A stretch of 64,000 bases of DNA from Clostridium uliginosum (GTDB lineage Bacteria > Bacillota > Clostridia > Clostridiales > Clostridiaceae): the NCBI RefSeq assembly GCF_900112485.1, contig NZ_FOMG01000012.1:1-64000 (forward strand), in the 5' to 3' direction. Positions within the stretch are counted from its first letter, which is position 1; the number at the start of each line of letters is the position of its first letter. The position numbers and the translations under genes are program-made. Below are positions 54,992 through 63,920 of this stretch, in pieces. A model generated the notes under the pieces. It was given only the letters and a program-made list of their open reading frames with translations, was not told the origin of the DNA and ran no database searches.

Positions 54992-55549
54992 TTATAAGTT
55001 ATAAACTACATTAAATCTATTAGGATTATAATATCCCTCTATAATTTTCCAATCTTTAAAATCATTCATATTATATAATAGGTGTTCTTCCCTATGTGAT
55101 GTAATTGGTAGATCGCCAATTAGAATTGCTTTTTTAGCAACTCTTTTCATTTCATTAATTGCTTTTTTAGCGTATTCTTGATTTGGAAAATAATGAAATG
55201 CACCAAAACAAAAAACTTTATCAAATGTTTTATCTTTAAATATTAAGTCATTAGCTTCTCCTGTTAAAACTGAATTATTAAGTAGCTCAATATGTTTTTT
55301 TACAAGAGAACTAGAATAATCAACCCCAACATATTCTTTACATTTTATATATTGTGCTAATCCTCCAGCACCACATGCAACTTCTAAAACTCTATCAGTT
55401 TCTTTTATGTCTAATTCTTTAATAATATTTTTTGCTATTTCTGCTACATTTGCAGTAGTATCTTCATATCCATCTAATACCTCTAAGGACTTTGTTGTAT
55501 CTCGTCCCTTTCTTTCCCAAACTTCTTTCCAATAAGTCATGTCTTCCAT
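54992..55549 (-). CDS. class I SAM-dependent methyltransferase
   Basis: 185 residues: VLEVACGAGGLAQYI near 53 (SAM motif I), YVGVDYSSSLVKKH (motif II), VFCFGAFHYFPN (post II). It lacks the extra C-terminal strands of larger enzymes. Substrate unknown. GGGAGGA lies 9 bases before the ATG. Confidence 0.85.
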   Translation of the reverse strand: MEDMTYWKEVWERKGRDTTKSLEVLDGYEDTTANVAEIAKNIIKELDIKETDRVLEVACGAGGLAQYIKCKEYVGVDYSSSLVKKHIELLNNSVLTGEANDLIFKDKTFDKVFCFGAFHYFPNQEYAKKAINEMKRVAKKAILIGDLPITSHREEHLLYNMNDFKDWKIIEGYYNPNRFNVVYNL

Positions 55550-56118
55550 ATTTTTTTCCTCCCATTTTTAATTAAAATTTTCTTAAAGTAATTTGATTTA
55601 TCCAATCGCTATCACTGCTAACACCTAGATTTTCTATCAAAGTAGGAGACTAGGTACTCATTGATAGTATAAGTACTGATACTTGCCTGAATAAGTTCTT
55701 CTAAGATTCAGATGGAGAGAGTCTTTATCATAAGCAAACTTCACCTAAACTTAATAATTACTTGATAAAGTATAATAAAATTTGTTCTAATCAGGCAGTT
55801 CATTTTATGAACAACTTTAGTTTATCACCGTTCATTGTTCACTTCAATAAGTTCATCAAAAATTTTTAAATTTATTAATAGATATATATTTTTATAATTT
55901 ATATATTCACATGCTAAGTGTATTCATGATATTATTAGGCATATGAAATAAAATAATAAGTCAGTGATGAGACGAACATTTTGTCTTAAAACCAGGTATC
56001 CCTTTAGGATATAAATTCAACTCAATTCATCTGTAGTATAAAAACTCTAGATGAAAAGTTTCACTTTATATCAGTCAAGGAAAAAATCAGATTATAAATA
56101 AATAGAAATTTAGAGGAG
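55550..56118. other. intergenic region, no gene; GTTCAT palindrome
   Basis: Contains a hairpin CTATCAA...TTGATAG at about 55635-55668 and the palindrome GTTCAT TTT ATGAAC (55798-55812), followed by another GTTCATTGTTCAC cluster. These resemble the operator-like site before the phosphonate operon. No coding frame is supportable. Confidence 0.35.
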
Positions 56119-56124
56119 ATGTAT

Positions 56125-56931
56125 ATGAAATTTTTAAGAAATATTTTACAATTGATTTTAATTGTAATTATAACAATAGGTTGTAAAGAAATAGCTAATT
56201 TTTTGAATTCTAAGAATTGGACAATAGCAGTCACTATTATATATGTAGGTATATTAGTTTACATATTATTAAAAGACCTTTTTATAGCTAAAAGAAAAGA
56301 TAAAATGATAAGAATAGCAGGAGAAGAAGGAGAGTCAAAGGTTAAGAATGTATTAAAAAGTTTGGATAAGAAGAGTTATAAAGTAATGAGTGGATTTTAT
56401 TTAAAAGGAAATAGTTTAACTCAAGAACTAGATAGCATAGTGATTTCAAAAAAAGGTATTTTTAATATAGAGGTTAAGAATTTCTCAGGAAATATTACAA
56501 TTAATAAATCTGGAGAATGGACAAGAATAAAGAATAACAAAGTAGAAACTCTTAAAAATCCTAAAGAACAAGTGGAAAGGCATCATAAGGTTATAAAAGA
56601 GGTTGTTGGAAGCGAAGTAAAAGTAGTAGATATTTTAGTAATTGCAAATAATAAAGCTACTTTATCAATAAAAGGGAATACTAATTTTAAGATTTTATTG
56701 TATGAAGAATTAGATGAGTATATTAATAATTATAAAAGTGATTCATCTTACAATATGGAGGAATTAGAAAAGAAGATACTTAAGAGAAAAACAGGGGATA
56801 GTTCTATAATGGGATATAAAGAAAAAACAAATAGAACTTCATTTGACAAGATAGTATTTTATACAAAGTGCATATGTGTTGCCTCTTGTGTTATATATTT
56901 TTTATGGAATATAATATATAAGTTTAACTAA
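56125..56931 (+). CDS. NERD-domain membrane protein
   Basis: 268 residues. Two N-terminal membrane segments (about 5-20 and 32-50), a NERD nuclease-related domain (GEEGESKVKNVL, ELDSIVISKKGIFNIEVKNF, SGEWTRI) at about 72-190, and a C-terminal membrane segment. D-x-x-V and E-V-K match the endonuclease-like active site. The role is not established; NERD proteins are suspected in DNA processing or defence. Start at ATG 56125; the ATG at 56119 touches GAGGAG. Confidence 0.85.
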   Translation: MKFLRNILQLILIVIITIGCKEIANFLNSKNWTIAVTIIYVGILVYILLKDLFIAKRKDKMIRIAGEEGESKVKNVLKSLDKKSYKVMSGFYLKGNSLTQELDSIVISKKGIFNIEVKNFSGNITINKSGEWTRIKNNKVETLKNPKEQVERHHKVIKEVVGSEVKVVDILVIANNKATLSIKGNTNFKILLYEELDEYINNYKSDSSYNMEELEKKILKRKTGDSSIMGYKEKTNRTSFDKIVFYTKCICVASCVIYFLWNIIYKFN

Positions 56932-56942
56932 TTTATTCTATT

Positions 56943-56986
56943 AGGCACTTTAAAAAATAACAATCCAATAGACTAACATATTGATT
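56943..56986. repeat. partial GGCACAT repeat
   Basis: AGGCACTTTAAAAAATAACA then ATAGACTAACATATTG: left arm of the short foldback type, truncated where the full copy at 56987 starts. Confidence 0.5.
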
Positions 56987-57147
56987 AGGCACACTCAAAA
57001 AAATAACAAGTCCATCTGCCAAGCCTATTTTCCATCATGCTGCGTCAGCAGATTGCCCTAATAGGCCCGCTATGAGACCAATCTGCTTTCTTGCTTGATG
57101 AAAAATAATCATGGCATTTTGGACTTGTTATTTTCTTTCATGTGCCT
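56987..57147. repeat. GGCACAT repeat, full-length copy (161 bp)
   Basis: AGGCACACTC...ATAACAAGTCCATCTGCC at the left and TGGACTTGTTATTTTC...ATGTGCCT at the right, with the same GCGTCAGCAGA core as 11874-12035. Few differences between the two copies, so it spread fairly recently. Confidence 0.75.
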
Positions 57148-57201
57148 TAGTTAATTTTTAATATATAGACTTGATACTAAAAAGTAATTAAGGAGTACAT
57201 T

Positions 57202-57516
57202 ATGAAGACAGATATATTTACAATTAGCGAGATAATAACTATTGTTATGGATTTAGTTGATAAATTAAAGACTTATGAATTATATGGATTTGAAGATGAA
57301 AGTGAATTACATATTCCAAAACCAATAAATGATAAATTAGAAAGTTTAGATTTTAGCGATTATAATAATTTTATAAGTAAGTGCTCTGAGATAGCAGAAG
57401 AAATTTTGTCTATAAAAACTGGGGAACTTAATGAATTAAATTATTGTCATGAACAAATAACTTTTTTAGCAGAGGACATGCTGAAAAGCTATATTAGAGC
57501 ACATGAAGGAAAATAA
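57202..57516 (+). CDS. hypothetical acidic protein, 104 aa
   Basis: Hydrophilic, probably helical, rich in Glu and Leu (VMDLVDKLKTYELYGFEDES, ISKCSEIAEEILSI). No motif recognised. AAGGAG lies 8 bases before the ATG. Single gene flanked by repeats on both sides. Confidence 0.55.
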   Translation: MKTDIFTISEIITIVMDLVDKLKTYELYGFEDESELHIPKPINDKLESLDFSDYNNFISKCSEIAEEILSIKTGELNELNYCHEQITFLAEDMLKSYIRAHEGK

Positions 57517-57656
57517 TAAACTCAATATACAAGCACATTGGTCTATTATTAATATCATTTCATTATTGCATAAAAACTTTTTGAAAAATTTCAACAAATT
57601 ATCTCCTTTACAATATTCATGTAAATAGGTATGAATTTTATAGCTTAATCATACAA

Positions 57657-57808
57657 GGGGCTGTCTCATAATACAAATCATTTACTGATATGATGTATAT
57701 TCAAAAAAGAAATAGAAATAACATTAGCGAAACTTTTCTAGTCTTCTTTAATAAATGTTATTTCTATTTCTTTGTTATTACTTCACTTAGTAATTCTGAG
57801 ACAGCCCC
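57657..57808. mobile_element. IS1182-type MITE, copy 1 (152 bp)
   Basis: Ends GGGGCTGTCTCA and TGAGACAGCCCC as perfect inverted repeats; AGAAATAGAAATAACAT and ATGTTATTTCTATTTCT inside extend the foldback. GGGGCTGTCTC ends are typical of IS1182-family elements. No coding capacity. Confidence 0.8.
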
Positions 57809-57816
57809 TTCATTAA

Positions 57817-58206
57817 CTAAGCAATCTTAGCATTGTAATTTTCAGCAAGTAAATTCATATTTTTTACTAAAATGTACATACCAATAAATGGCCCAAGACC
57901 ACATAACATAGATCCTATTAACATCCATAATAAAATTGTTGAACCGCCTTCACTAATTATAACACTGTTGCGATTACCAACTCTTTGCATTTTATCACCA
58001 ATATTGTAAGACCATACAAAAGTATAAATTCCACAAGTTATAATTGAAAGTAATATAACTATTATGTAATTTGGAAGTGGTTTTCCTTCACCTTCACATA
58101 TTTTATTAACATCTTCATTAAAAGTATACCAAAAAATAATTCCGTAAATTCCAAGTGTAATTATACTTAGCAAAATAAGTAATCCAAAGCTTCTCTTTTT
58201 AATCAT
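57817..58206 (-). CDS. DUF4234 membrane protein
   Basis: 129 residues with three to four membrane segments: LLILLSIITLGIYGIIFWYT, YIIVILLSIITCGIYTFVW and a C-terminal pair around GSMLCGLGPFIGMYILV. The doubled I-T-x-G-I-Y motif is the DUF4234 hallmark. Function unknown. Start ATG 58206, 8 bases after AAAGGAGTG; a longer frame reaches 58236. Confidence 0.8.
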   Translation of the reverse strand: MIKKRSFGLLILLSIITLGIYGIIFWYTFNEDVNKICEGEGKPLPNYIIVILLSIITCGIYTFVWSYNIGDKMQRVGNRNSVIISEGGSTILLWMLIGSMLCGLGPFIGMYILVKNMNLLAENYNAKIA

Positions 58207-58439
58207 GTATAAACACTCCTTTCTAGTTATTAACAAAAATTCTACATAATTCTACCATAAACCCCTTTAAAGTTCAATATTGCTTTCTTTTAGACAAAAC
58301 CATAATAGGATTTAGTTATTATTTATTTACTGAGTTAGTAATTTCCTTGAAGTGTTTATAATTTAATCGTATGCTATTTAGAATTATAATTCAATAAAAA
58401 GAGCCAGTTTTAATTAAACTGACTACTTTTCTAGAATTA

Positions 58440-59996
58440 TTATACAATTTTAGTTGTCCAATCCTCACAATTCCAAGTTTCTGTTATTATATCTTTATAA
58501 AACTCAGGTTCATGTGATACTAAAAGTATGGTACCTTTATATTCTTTAAGTGCTCTCTTAAGTTCATCTTTTGCATCAACATCTAAATGATTAGTAGGCT
58601 CATCTAAGATAAGAATATTTGTTTCATTATTTAAGATTTTGCAAAGTCTTACTTTTGCAGCTTCTCCACCTGATAAAACTCTTATTTGAGATTCAATTTG
58701 TTTACTTGTTAATCCACATTTGGCAAGTACAGATCTTATTTGATATTGAGTATAACCAGGAAACTCTTGCCAAACTTCATCTATACAAGTATTAGTATTA
58801 TTTGTTCTATCTTCTTGTTCAAAGTATCCTATATATTGGTAATCACCAAGTTCTGCATCTCCACTTATAGGTTTGACTATTCCAAGTAAACTTTTTAAAA
58901 GAGTTGATTTACCAAGTCCATTAGCTCCAACAAGAGCTATTTTTTGTCCTCTTTCCATATATAAATTTAATGGTTTTGTAAGAGGGGAGTCATATCCTAT
59001 AACTAAATCGTGAGTTTCAAATATAACTTTTCCAGCTGCTCTAGCTTGTTTAAAACTAAACTCAGGTTTTGGTTTTTCTTTTGAAAGTTCTATTACTTCC
59101 ATCTTATCTAATTTCTTTTGTCTAGATTTAGCCATATTTGCAGTAGCGGCATTAGCTTTGTTTCTAGCAACGAAATCTTCAAGTCTTGCAATCTCTTTTT
59201 GTTGCTTTTCAAAAGCAGCTTCCATTTTTTCTTTATGTAGTGCATGTATTCTTTCGAATTCATGATAATCTCCAACGTATCTAGTAAGTTTTCTTTCTTC
59301 TACATGATATATTAAATTTATTACTGAGTTTAAGAATGGAATATCATGTGAAATTAATATAAATGCATTCTCATAACTTTGAAGATATCTTTTAAGCCAT
59401 TCTACATGCTCTTCATCCAGATAGTTAGTAGGCTCATCTAAAAGTAATATGTCAGGACATTCAAGTAATAGTTTTCCTAGAAGAATTTTAGTTCTTTGTC
59501 CACCGGATAAATCATCAACATCTTTATCTAGTCCTAAATCTAAAAGTCCAAGTCCTTTAGCTACTTCTTCAACTTTTGGATCAATAACATAAAAGCCATT
59601 ATGATCCAGCATATCTTGAATTATAGCAGTTCTTTCAAGCATTTTATTTAATTCATCTTCATTACAATCGCCCATCTTTTCATATAAGTTGTTCATTTCT
59701 TTTTCTAAATCAAAAAGGTATTTAAATGCATCTCTTAATGCATCTTTTATACTTTGACCTTTTGTTAGCGCTGCATGTTGATCCATATAACCAACTCTAA
59801 CATTATTTGACCAAATAACTTTACCTTCATCAGGAATAAGTTTATTAGTAACTATGTTCATAAATGTTGATTTACCTTCACCATTAGCTCCAACAAGACC
59901 AACATGTTCTCCTTTTAATAATCTAAAAGAGACATCTTCAAATATTGCTCTGTCTCCAAAACCATGATTAATATTTTTAACAGTAAGTACGCTCAT
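58440..59996 (-). CDS. ABC-F family ATPase, YbiT-like
   Basis: 518 residues with tandem ABC cassettes: GANGEGKST near 37 and GANGLGKST near 352; DLSGGQRTK and LSGGEAAKV; ILLLDEPTNYLDEEH and ILILDEPTNHLD. The linker (about 240-310) is charged and ends KSRQKKLDKMEV. No C-terminal extension, as in the shorter YbiT/EttA-like group that acts on translating ribosomes. AGGAGG lies before the ATG. The leader holds a nested hairpin. Confidence 0.9.
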   Translation of the reverse strand: MSVLTVKNINHGFGDRAIFEDVSFRLLKGEHVGLVGANGEGKSTFMNIVTNKLIPDEGKVIWSNNVRVGYMDQHAALTKGQSIKDALRDAFKYLFDLEKEMNNLYEKMGDCNEDELNKMLERTAIIQDMLDHNGFYVIDPKVEEVAKGLGLLDLGLDKDVDDLSGGQRTKILLGKLLLECPDILLLDEPTNYLDEEHVEWLKRYLQSYENAFILISHDIPFLNSVINLIYHVEERKLTRYVGDYHEFERIHALHKEKMEAAFEKQQKEIARLEDFVARNKANAATANMAKSRQKKLDKMEVIELSKEKPKPEFSFKQARAAGKVIFETHDLVIGYDSPLTKPLNLYMERGQKIALVGANGLGKSTLLKSLLGIVKPISGDAELGDYQYIGYFEQEDRTNNTNTCIDEVWQEFPGYTQYQIRSVLAKCGLTSKQIESQIRVLSGGEAAKVRLCKILNNETNILILDEPTNHLDVDAKDELKRALKEYKGTILLVSHEPEFYKDIITETWNCEDWTTKIV

Positions 59997-60013
59997 ATAG
60001 TCCTCCTAAAGTG

Positions 60014-60084
60014 TAAGGCATTTATCAAAAAATAACTACTTCATATATAATGATGTTAGTTATTATGTTTGTGGTAATGCCTTA
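60014..60084 (-). promoter_or_regulatory. nested leader hairpin with U-run before ABC-F start
   Basis: In the 5' leader of the ABC-F gene (minus strand) TAAGGCATT (60076-60084) pairs with AATGCCTTA (60014-60022). Inside it AATAACTA (60057-60064) pairs with TAGTTATT (60031-60038) and runs straight into TTTTTT. The inner stem plus U-run has terminator form, 30 bases ahead of the start codon, so it may be an attenuator. The rest of 60085-60449 shows nothing I can support. Confidence 0.5.
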
Positions 60085-60449
60085 TATAATCCAATTTTAA
60101 AATATACTTTATATCTTTAATTATTTTAAGTGATGGAAACCCTTTATGTCAAAGTAATTTTTATGGAAAGCATATTAATTTATGATTATAAAGTATACAT
60201 TATTAATGGTTAAAGTGAAGTACTGTTTAAAATTATTAATATATATAAGTTCTAATTAATATTTTACAGTTAATTTATTATATAGTAATGAAATATAAGT
60301 AGTATCTTTAATAGAACATATATATTGAAACAAAACTAATGTTAAAAGTATTAATATGTTTAATTAAATAAAAAATTCTTTGTAAGAAATATATAAATTG
60401 GATAAAATAATATATGGATGTCATAGGAAGAAGAGAAAGGAATAGATTT

Positions 60450-60719
60450 ATGGACAATGATAAGAGTAAATCCAAAAAAGATATAATAAATAGATTAAGA
60501 AGAATAGAAGGTCAAGTAAAAGGTATACAAGGAATGGTAGAACAAGAGTCATGTTGCACAGATATATTAGTGCAAGTTTCAGCAATAAGATCAGCTATTA
60601 ATAAAGTAGGCGGATTAATAATAGAAAATTATGCAGGTGAATGTTTAAATATTGACAAAGATGAAAAGCAAGAAGAAATAAAAAAATTAATAAAGACAAT
60701 GGTCAATTTCACTAAATAA
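60450..60719 (+). CDS. CsoR/RcnR-family metal- or sulfur-sensing repressor
   Basis: 89 residues, an all-helical DUF156 protein: INRLRRIEGQVKGIQGMVEQ, SCCTDILVQVSAIRSAINKV, then IIENYAGECL. The first Cys (after ES) and the last Cys (AGEC) match the CsoR sensing pair, but the usual His four residues before the last Cys is Tyr. That favours something other than classical copper sensing, such as persulfide sensing as in CstR. Start at ATG 60450; a frame back to 60414 lacks support. No metal transporter adjoins. Confidence 0.85.
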   Translation: MDNDKSKSKKDIINRLRRIEGQVKGIQGMVEQESCCTDILVQVSAIRSAINKVGGLIIENYAGECLNIDKDEKQEEIKKLIKTMVNFTK

Positions 60720-60900
60720 GGCATACATAAAACTTTTTTTGTGTACTGGAAATTCATTAAATCAAAATCGCTTATTTCATAGATAATATTATAAAATACA
60801 AAATGATAGAATAACAGGGGGAAAGATAAAAAAGAAAGTTAGAAATAGAGGTCACTAAAAAATCTATACTTTTTTTCAATAGCCTTGGATAAAGAAAGAA

Positions 60901-61176
60901 GGGGCTGTCTAGTAATACAAATCATTTACTGATATGATGTATATTGAAAAAAGAAATAGAAATAACATTTGTGTAAGAAGCATTGAAAAATAAGCTTAGA
61001 GTTTCTTCATTTGAAGTTGTTCCATAAATGATTGTCCTAATGCATATTAGGAGCAATCTTTTATGGGTACAACTTTAAATGTTAGAAACTATTAGTGAAA
61101 TTTTTCTAGTCTTCTTTAATAAATGTTATTTCTATTTCTTTGTTATTACTTCACTTGGTAATTCTGAGACAGCCCC
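60901..61176. mobile_element. IS1182-type MITE, copy 2 with internal insert (276 bp)
   Basis: Same ends and arms as 57657-57808, but about 120 bases of unrelated sequence lie between the ATAACATT arm and the TTTTTCTAGTCTTC segment. It abuts a transposase remnant on its right. Confidence 0.75.
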
Positions 61177-61177
61177 T

Positions 61178-61415
61178 TTTAGTTTCAATTTTATATCTTT
61201 CTTTAGATTTTTCTTTGAATTTTTTACTTTCTTGAAATTCTATTTTATCTTTATGAAAAGTTGATTTTATTGAAATAGAATAGTTTTTTGACTTAGCTCC
61301 ATCTGTATAACCCCTTCTTTACTTGAGCATATCTTACGTTTTTCTATATCAAAATAATATGTTTTTGTTTAGTTTGTACCTACATCTTTAACTAGTCTAT
61401 TTTCCTTTATGTGAA
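61178..61415 (-). pseudogene. IS1182-family transposase remnant
   Basis: On the minus strand the frames read IKENRLVKDVGTN, KTYYFDIEKRKICSS, then DGAKSKNYSISIKSTFHKDK and EFQESKEFKEKSKERYKIE. This is the C-terminal region of IS1182-type transposases (YYFD-x-EKC...KSKERYKIE). Stops and shifts interrupt it, and the MITE end GGGGCTGTCTC replaces the remainder. Confidence 0.6.
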
Positions 61416-61481
61416 TTAATAGGATATTGATAACATTGATAAATATTGATAATTTTATATTAATATGGTAAGATGACTTTA

Positions 61482-61507
61482 ATTCAGTCTATAGTCATAG
61501 ACTGAAT
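61482..61507. promoter_or_regulatory. ATTCAGTCTAT inverted repeat
   Basis: ATTCAGTCTAT and ATAGACTGAAT are perfect inverted 11-mers with a 4-base loop, about 180 bases before the phosphodiester glycosidase gene. Operator or hairpin; no T run. Confidence 0.4.
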
Positions 61508-61688
61508 GGACTTTAGTAGGTTATAAATAAAAGTGTGCAGTACATTTTTACATTAATTTAGTGTTTTTTTCTTCATTATTCAACAAGTGATGGAGAAACT
61601 TTAAAGTTTATAATAAAACTAAAAGTAAAAGAATTTAATACAAATGAAAATAAATAATATTTATTTATAATTTAGGAGGAAAATGTAA

Positions 61689-62732
61689 GTGAATACAAAT
61701 GGAATAAAGAAAAAGAAAAAGAAAATAACAAAGTTTAGACATAAATTAGAAAGTGGTAAAAAAAAGACGAAGAAGTTATCTTTTATTACTGTATTGTCAT
61801 TTTTATTATTTGAACTTGTCTTTATGGTATGTACATTTCCATTTTTACTTTTATATGGACCGTTTGAAAATGCAAAAAGAATATATGTTGGATCAGCAAT
61901 GGGTACAATGAATACTCAATATTTAGCTACATGGTTTTTGTCAGATGAAAAAATAGATAGTATTATAGGGAAATCATCATCTGAGACCAAAGATGAAACT
62001 ACTAATGTTAATGAAGTGAAAATTCCGAAGAATAAGGATGATACTATTGAGCTGTATGATATAACTGATAATCCTAAGTATAAAGGACACTATCTTGTTA
62101 TAAAGGATTCAACAAGAGTAAAGATAGGAACTAGTTCTAAATTAGAAACAGAGGGTGAGACTACAACTGAAATTGCTGAAAATAGCGGTGCTATTGCTGC
62201 TGTTAATGGGGGCGCATTTGTAGATAGGTCTTCAGTTAAGTGGACAGGTACAGGAGCATTTCCAGATGGAATTGTAATTAGTGATGGTAAAAAAGTATGG
62301 AATAGTTTGGATGAAGATAGTAAAACAGATTTATTTGCAATAACAAAAGATGGAATATTAATTGTAGGGAAGTATTCAGAAAATCAACTTAAAGAATTAG
62401 AAGTTCAAGAAGCATTAAGCTTTGGACCTACACTTGTAGTAAATGGGAAAATGACTGAGATTACTATGGATGGAGGAATAGCACCAAGAACAGCAATTGG
62501 ACAAAGAGAAGATGGTGCAATAATTCTTTTGGTTATAGATGGACGAAGTCTAACAAGCTTAGGAGCAACGTATAAAGAAGTACAAGAAGTATTATATAAA
62601 TTAGGTGCCATTAATGCAATTAATTTAGATGGTGGAAAATCTACAACAATGTATTATGATGGAGAGATTATTAATACACCATCAAATAGCATGGGTGAGA
62701 GAACAATTCCAACAGCAGTTATTGTTAAGTAA
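61689..62732 (+). CDS. membrane-anchored phosphodiester glycosidase (NAGPA domain)
   Basis: 347 residues. Very basic N-terminus (lysine runs), one membrane segment at about 37-62, then a secreted domain with GAIAAVNGGAFVDR near 172, PRTAIGQREDGAIILLVIDG near 262 and INLDGGKSTTMYYDGEIINT near 315. These match the NAGPA family, which includes the human mannose-6-phosphate uncovering enzyme; bacterial members probably act on envelope glycopolymers. GTG start 61689 with AGGAGG upstream. Operon with the next gene. Confidence 0.88.
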   Translation: MNTNGIKKKKKKITKFRHKLESGKKKTKKLSFITVLSFLLFELVFMVCTFPFLLLYGPFENAKRIYVGSAMGTMNTQYLATWFLSDEKIDSIIGKSSSETKDETTNVNEVKIPKNKDDTIELYDITDNPKYKGHYLVIKDSTRVKIGTSSKLETEGETTTEIAENSGAIAAVNGGAFVDRSSVKWTGTGAFPDGIVISDGKKVWNSLDEDSKTDLFAITKDGILIVGKYSENQLKELEVQEALSFGPTLVVNGKMTEITMDGGIAPRTAIGQREDGAIILLVIDGRSLTSLGATYKEVQEVLYKLGAINAINLDGGKSTTMYYDGEIINTPSNSMGERTIPTAVIVK

Positions 62733-62751
62733 ACTAAAGGGGAGCAACAGG

Positions 62752-63786
62752 ATGAAAAAATTTAAAAAAATAATTGTTTGGGCAGTATTATCTTTACTAT
62801 TACAAACAGGTCTACTATATATATTAAATAATTTTGTGTTTATTAATTCATCAGAATTTAAAAGTAAAAAGATTGAAATTAAAAAAGATAATACAAAAGA
62901 TATTAATGCAAGTATTCCAAATGATGCAAAGACTGCTAATTTATCATATGATGGAAAATATTTAACATATTTTAAATCGGATACTCTATATATTGAAGAT
63001 ACTAAAACAGCTAACGTGAAGGAAGTTAAAACTGAAAATAATGGAGTAATTATGTACTGTAAATGGTTAGATAACAGAGATATACTTGCAATAGTAGAAA
63101 AAGTGAAAAAAAATGGAGTAGAAAAAATTCAACTTATAACATACAATGCTACAAATTCTTCTGAGACTTTTGTACAAGAAATATGCAAGTATGAAAAGAA
63201 TATGGAAATAAATAATATGACCACATCAGTTCTTACTAACGTGTATTATATACATGTGAATAAAGGTGGTTCAAGAAATGTAGTCTATAGGATAGATAGA
63301 AATGATACGTTGAGTAAGATTGATATTAAAACTAATATGTTAGGAAATATGAAAGTAATACCACATGAAGATAGATTAATTTATGAAGACAAGGTAAACG
63401 GTAAATTCTTTGTTACAAGTCCTAATAAACAATTAACGTTTAATTCTAATAAGAAATTGACTCTTCTAGGTATTGATAGAAAAGATGTAATATATATGGG
63501 TGAGCTTAATGGTGATAAGATAGAAGGTATAGTTTATGGTAAAGTTAGTGAAGATACATCAACTTGGAATAAATTAACTCTTGACTCAGCTGCAAGTATT
63601 GATGACTTGTACTTTAGTAATGAAAGTGAAATACTAATTAATAACAATCTTAAAGGAAGCGTTAAAAACTTAACCACTGGTGATGAAATTGAATATGAAG
63701 GAAAACTTCTTCAAATAAAAGAAGAGTTTATAGCGACTATTGATAGTAGTGGAAAATTAGTTTATAAGAATTTAAAAGGAAAATAG
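62752..63786 (+). CDS. membrane-anchored extracytoplasmic protein, unknown family
   Basis: 344 residues. One N-terminal membrane segment (about 7-27, IIVWAVLSLLLQTGLLYIL), then a hydrophilic beta-rich region with repeats like NLSYDGKYLTYFKSD and MYCKWLDNRDILAIVE that recall TolB-type propeller blades. It follows the glycosidase gene by 19 bases and probably works with it at the cell surface. Start at ATG 62752 after AAGGGGAGC; a frame from 62629 overlaps the previous gene. Confidence 0.75.
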   Translation: MKKFKKIIVWAVLSLLLQTGLLYILNNFVFINSSEFKSKKIEIKKDNTKDINASIPNDAKTANLSYDGKYLTYFKSDTLYIEDTKTANVKEVKTENNGVIMYCKWLDNRDILAIVEKVKKNGVEKIQLITYNATNSSETFVQEICKYEKNMEINNMTTSVLTNVYYIHVNKGGSRNVVYRIDRNDTLSKIDIKTNMLGNMKVIPHEDRLIYEDKVNGKFFVTSPNKQLTFNSNKKLTLLGIDRKDVIYMGELNGDKIEGIVYGKVSEDTSTWNKLTLDSAASIDDLYFSNESEILINNNLKGSVKNLTTGDEIEYEGKLLQIKEEFIATIDSSGKLVYKNLKGK

Positions 63787-63853
63787 AAATTAATAAATAG
63801 CATTTAACCATAATGGTGAAAGACTTTGAGCGCCTTGGGTGGGCTCAATACTA

Positions 63854-63920
63854 GTTATAGCAGGGTACTATTTGGATTTATGATAAGTATATTATATAGT
63901 ACCCTGCTATAACTATTTTT
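63854..63920. terminator. long hairpin terminator
   Basis: AGTTATAGCAGGGTACTAT pairs perfectly with ATAGTACCCTGCTATAACT and is followed by ATTTTTTG. It separates the glycosidase operon from a convergent gene entering from the right edge. Confidence 0.85.

Noticed and set aside
481..55700. Shared CTAACACC...ATTTTCTA motif near 499 and 55618
   Set aside because: Too short and too AT-rich to exclude chance; no conserved flanks were found.
61079..61264. Phe-rich 61-codon plus-strand frame
   Set aside because: It runs through the MITE arm and antisense to the IS1182 remnant; poly-T derived composition, no ribosome-binding site.
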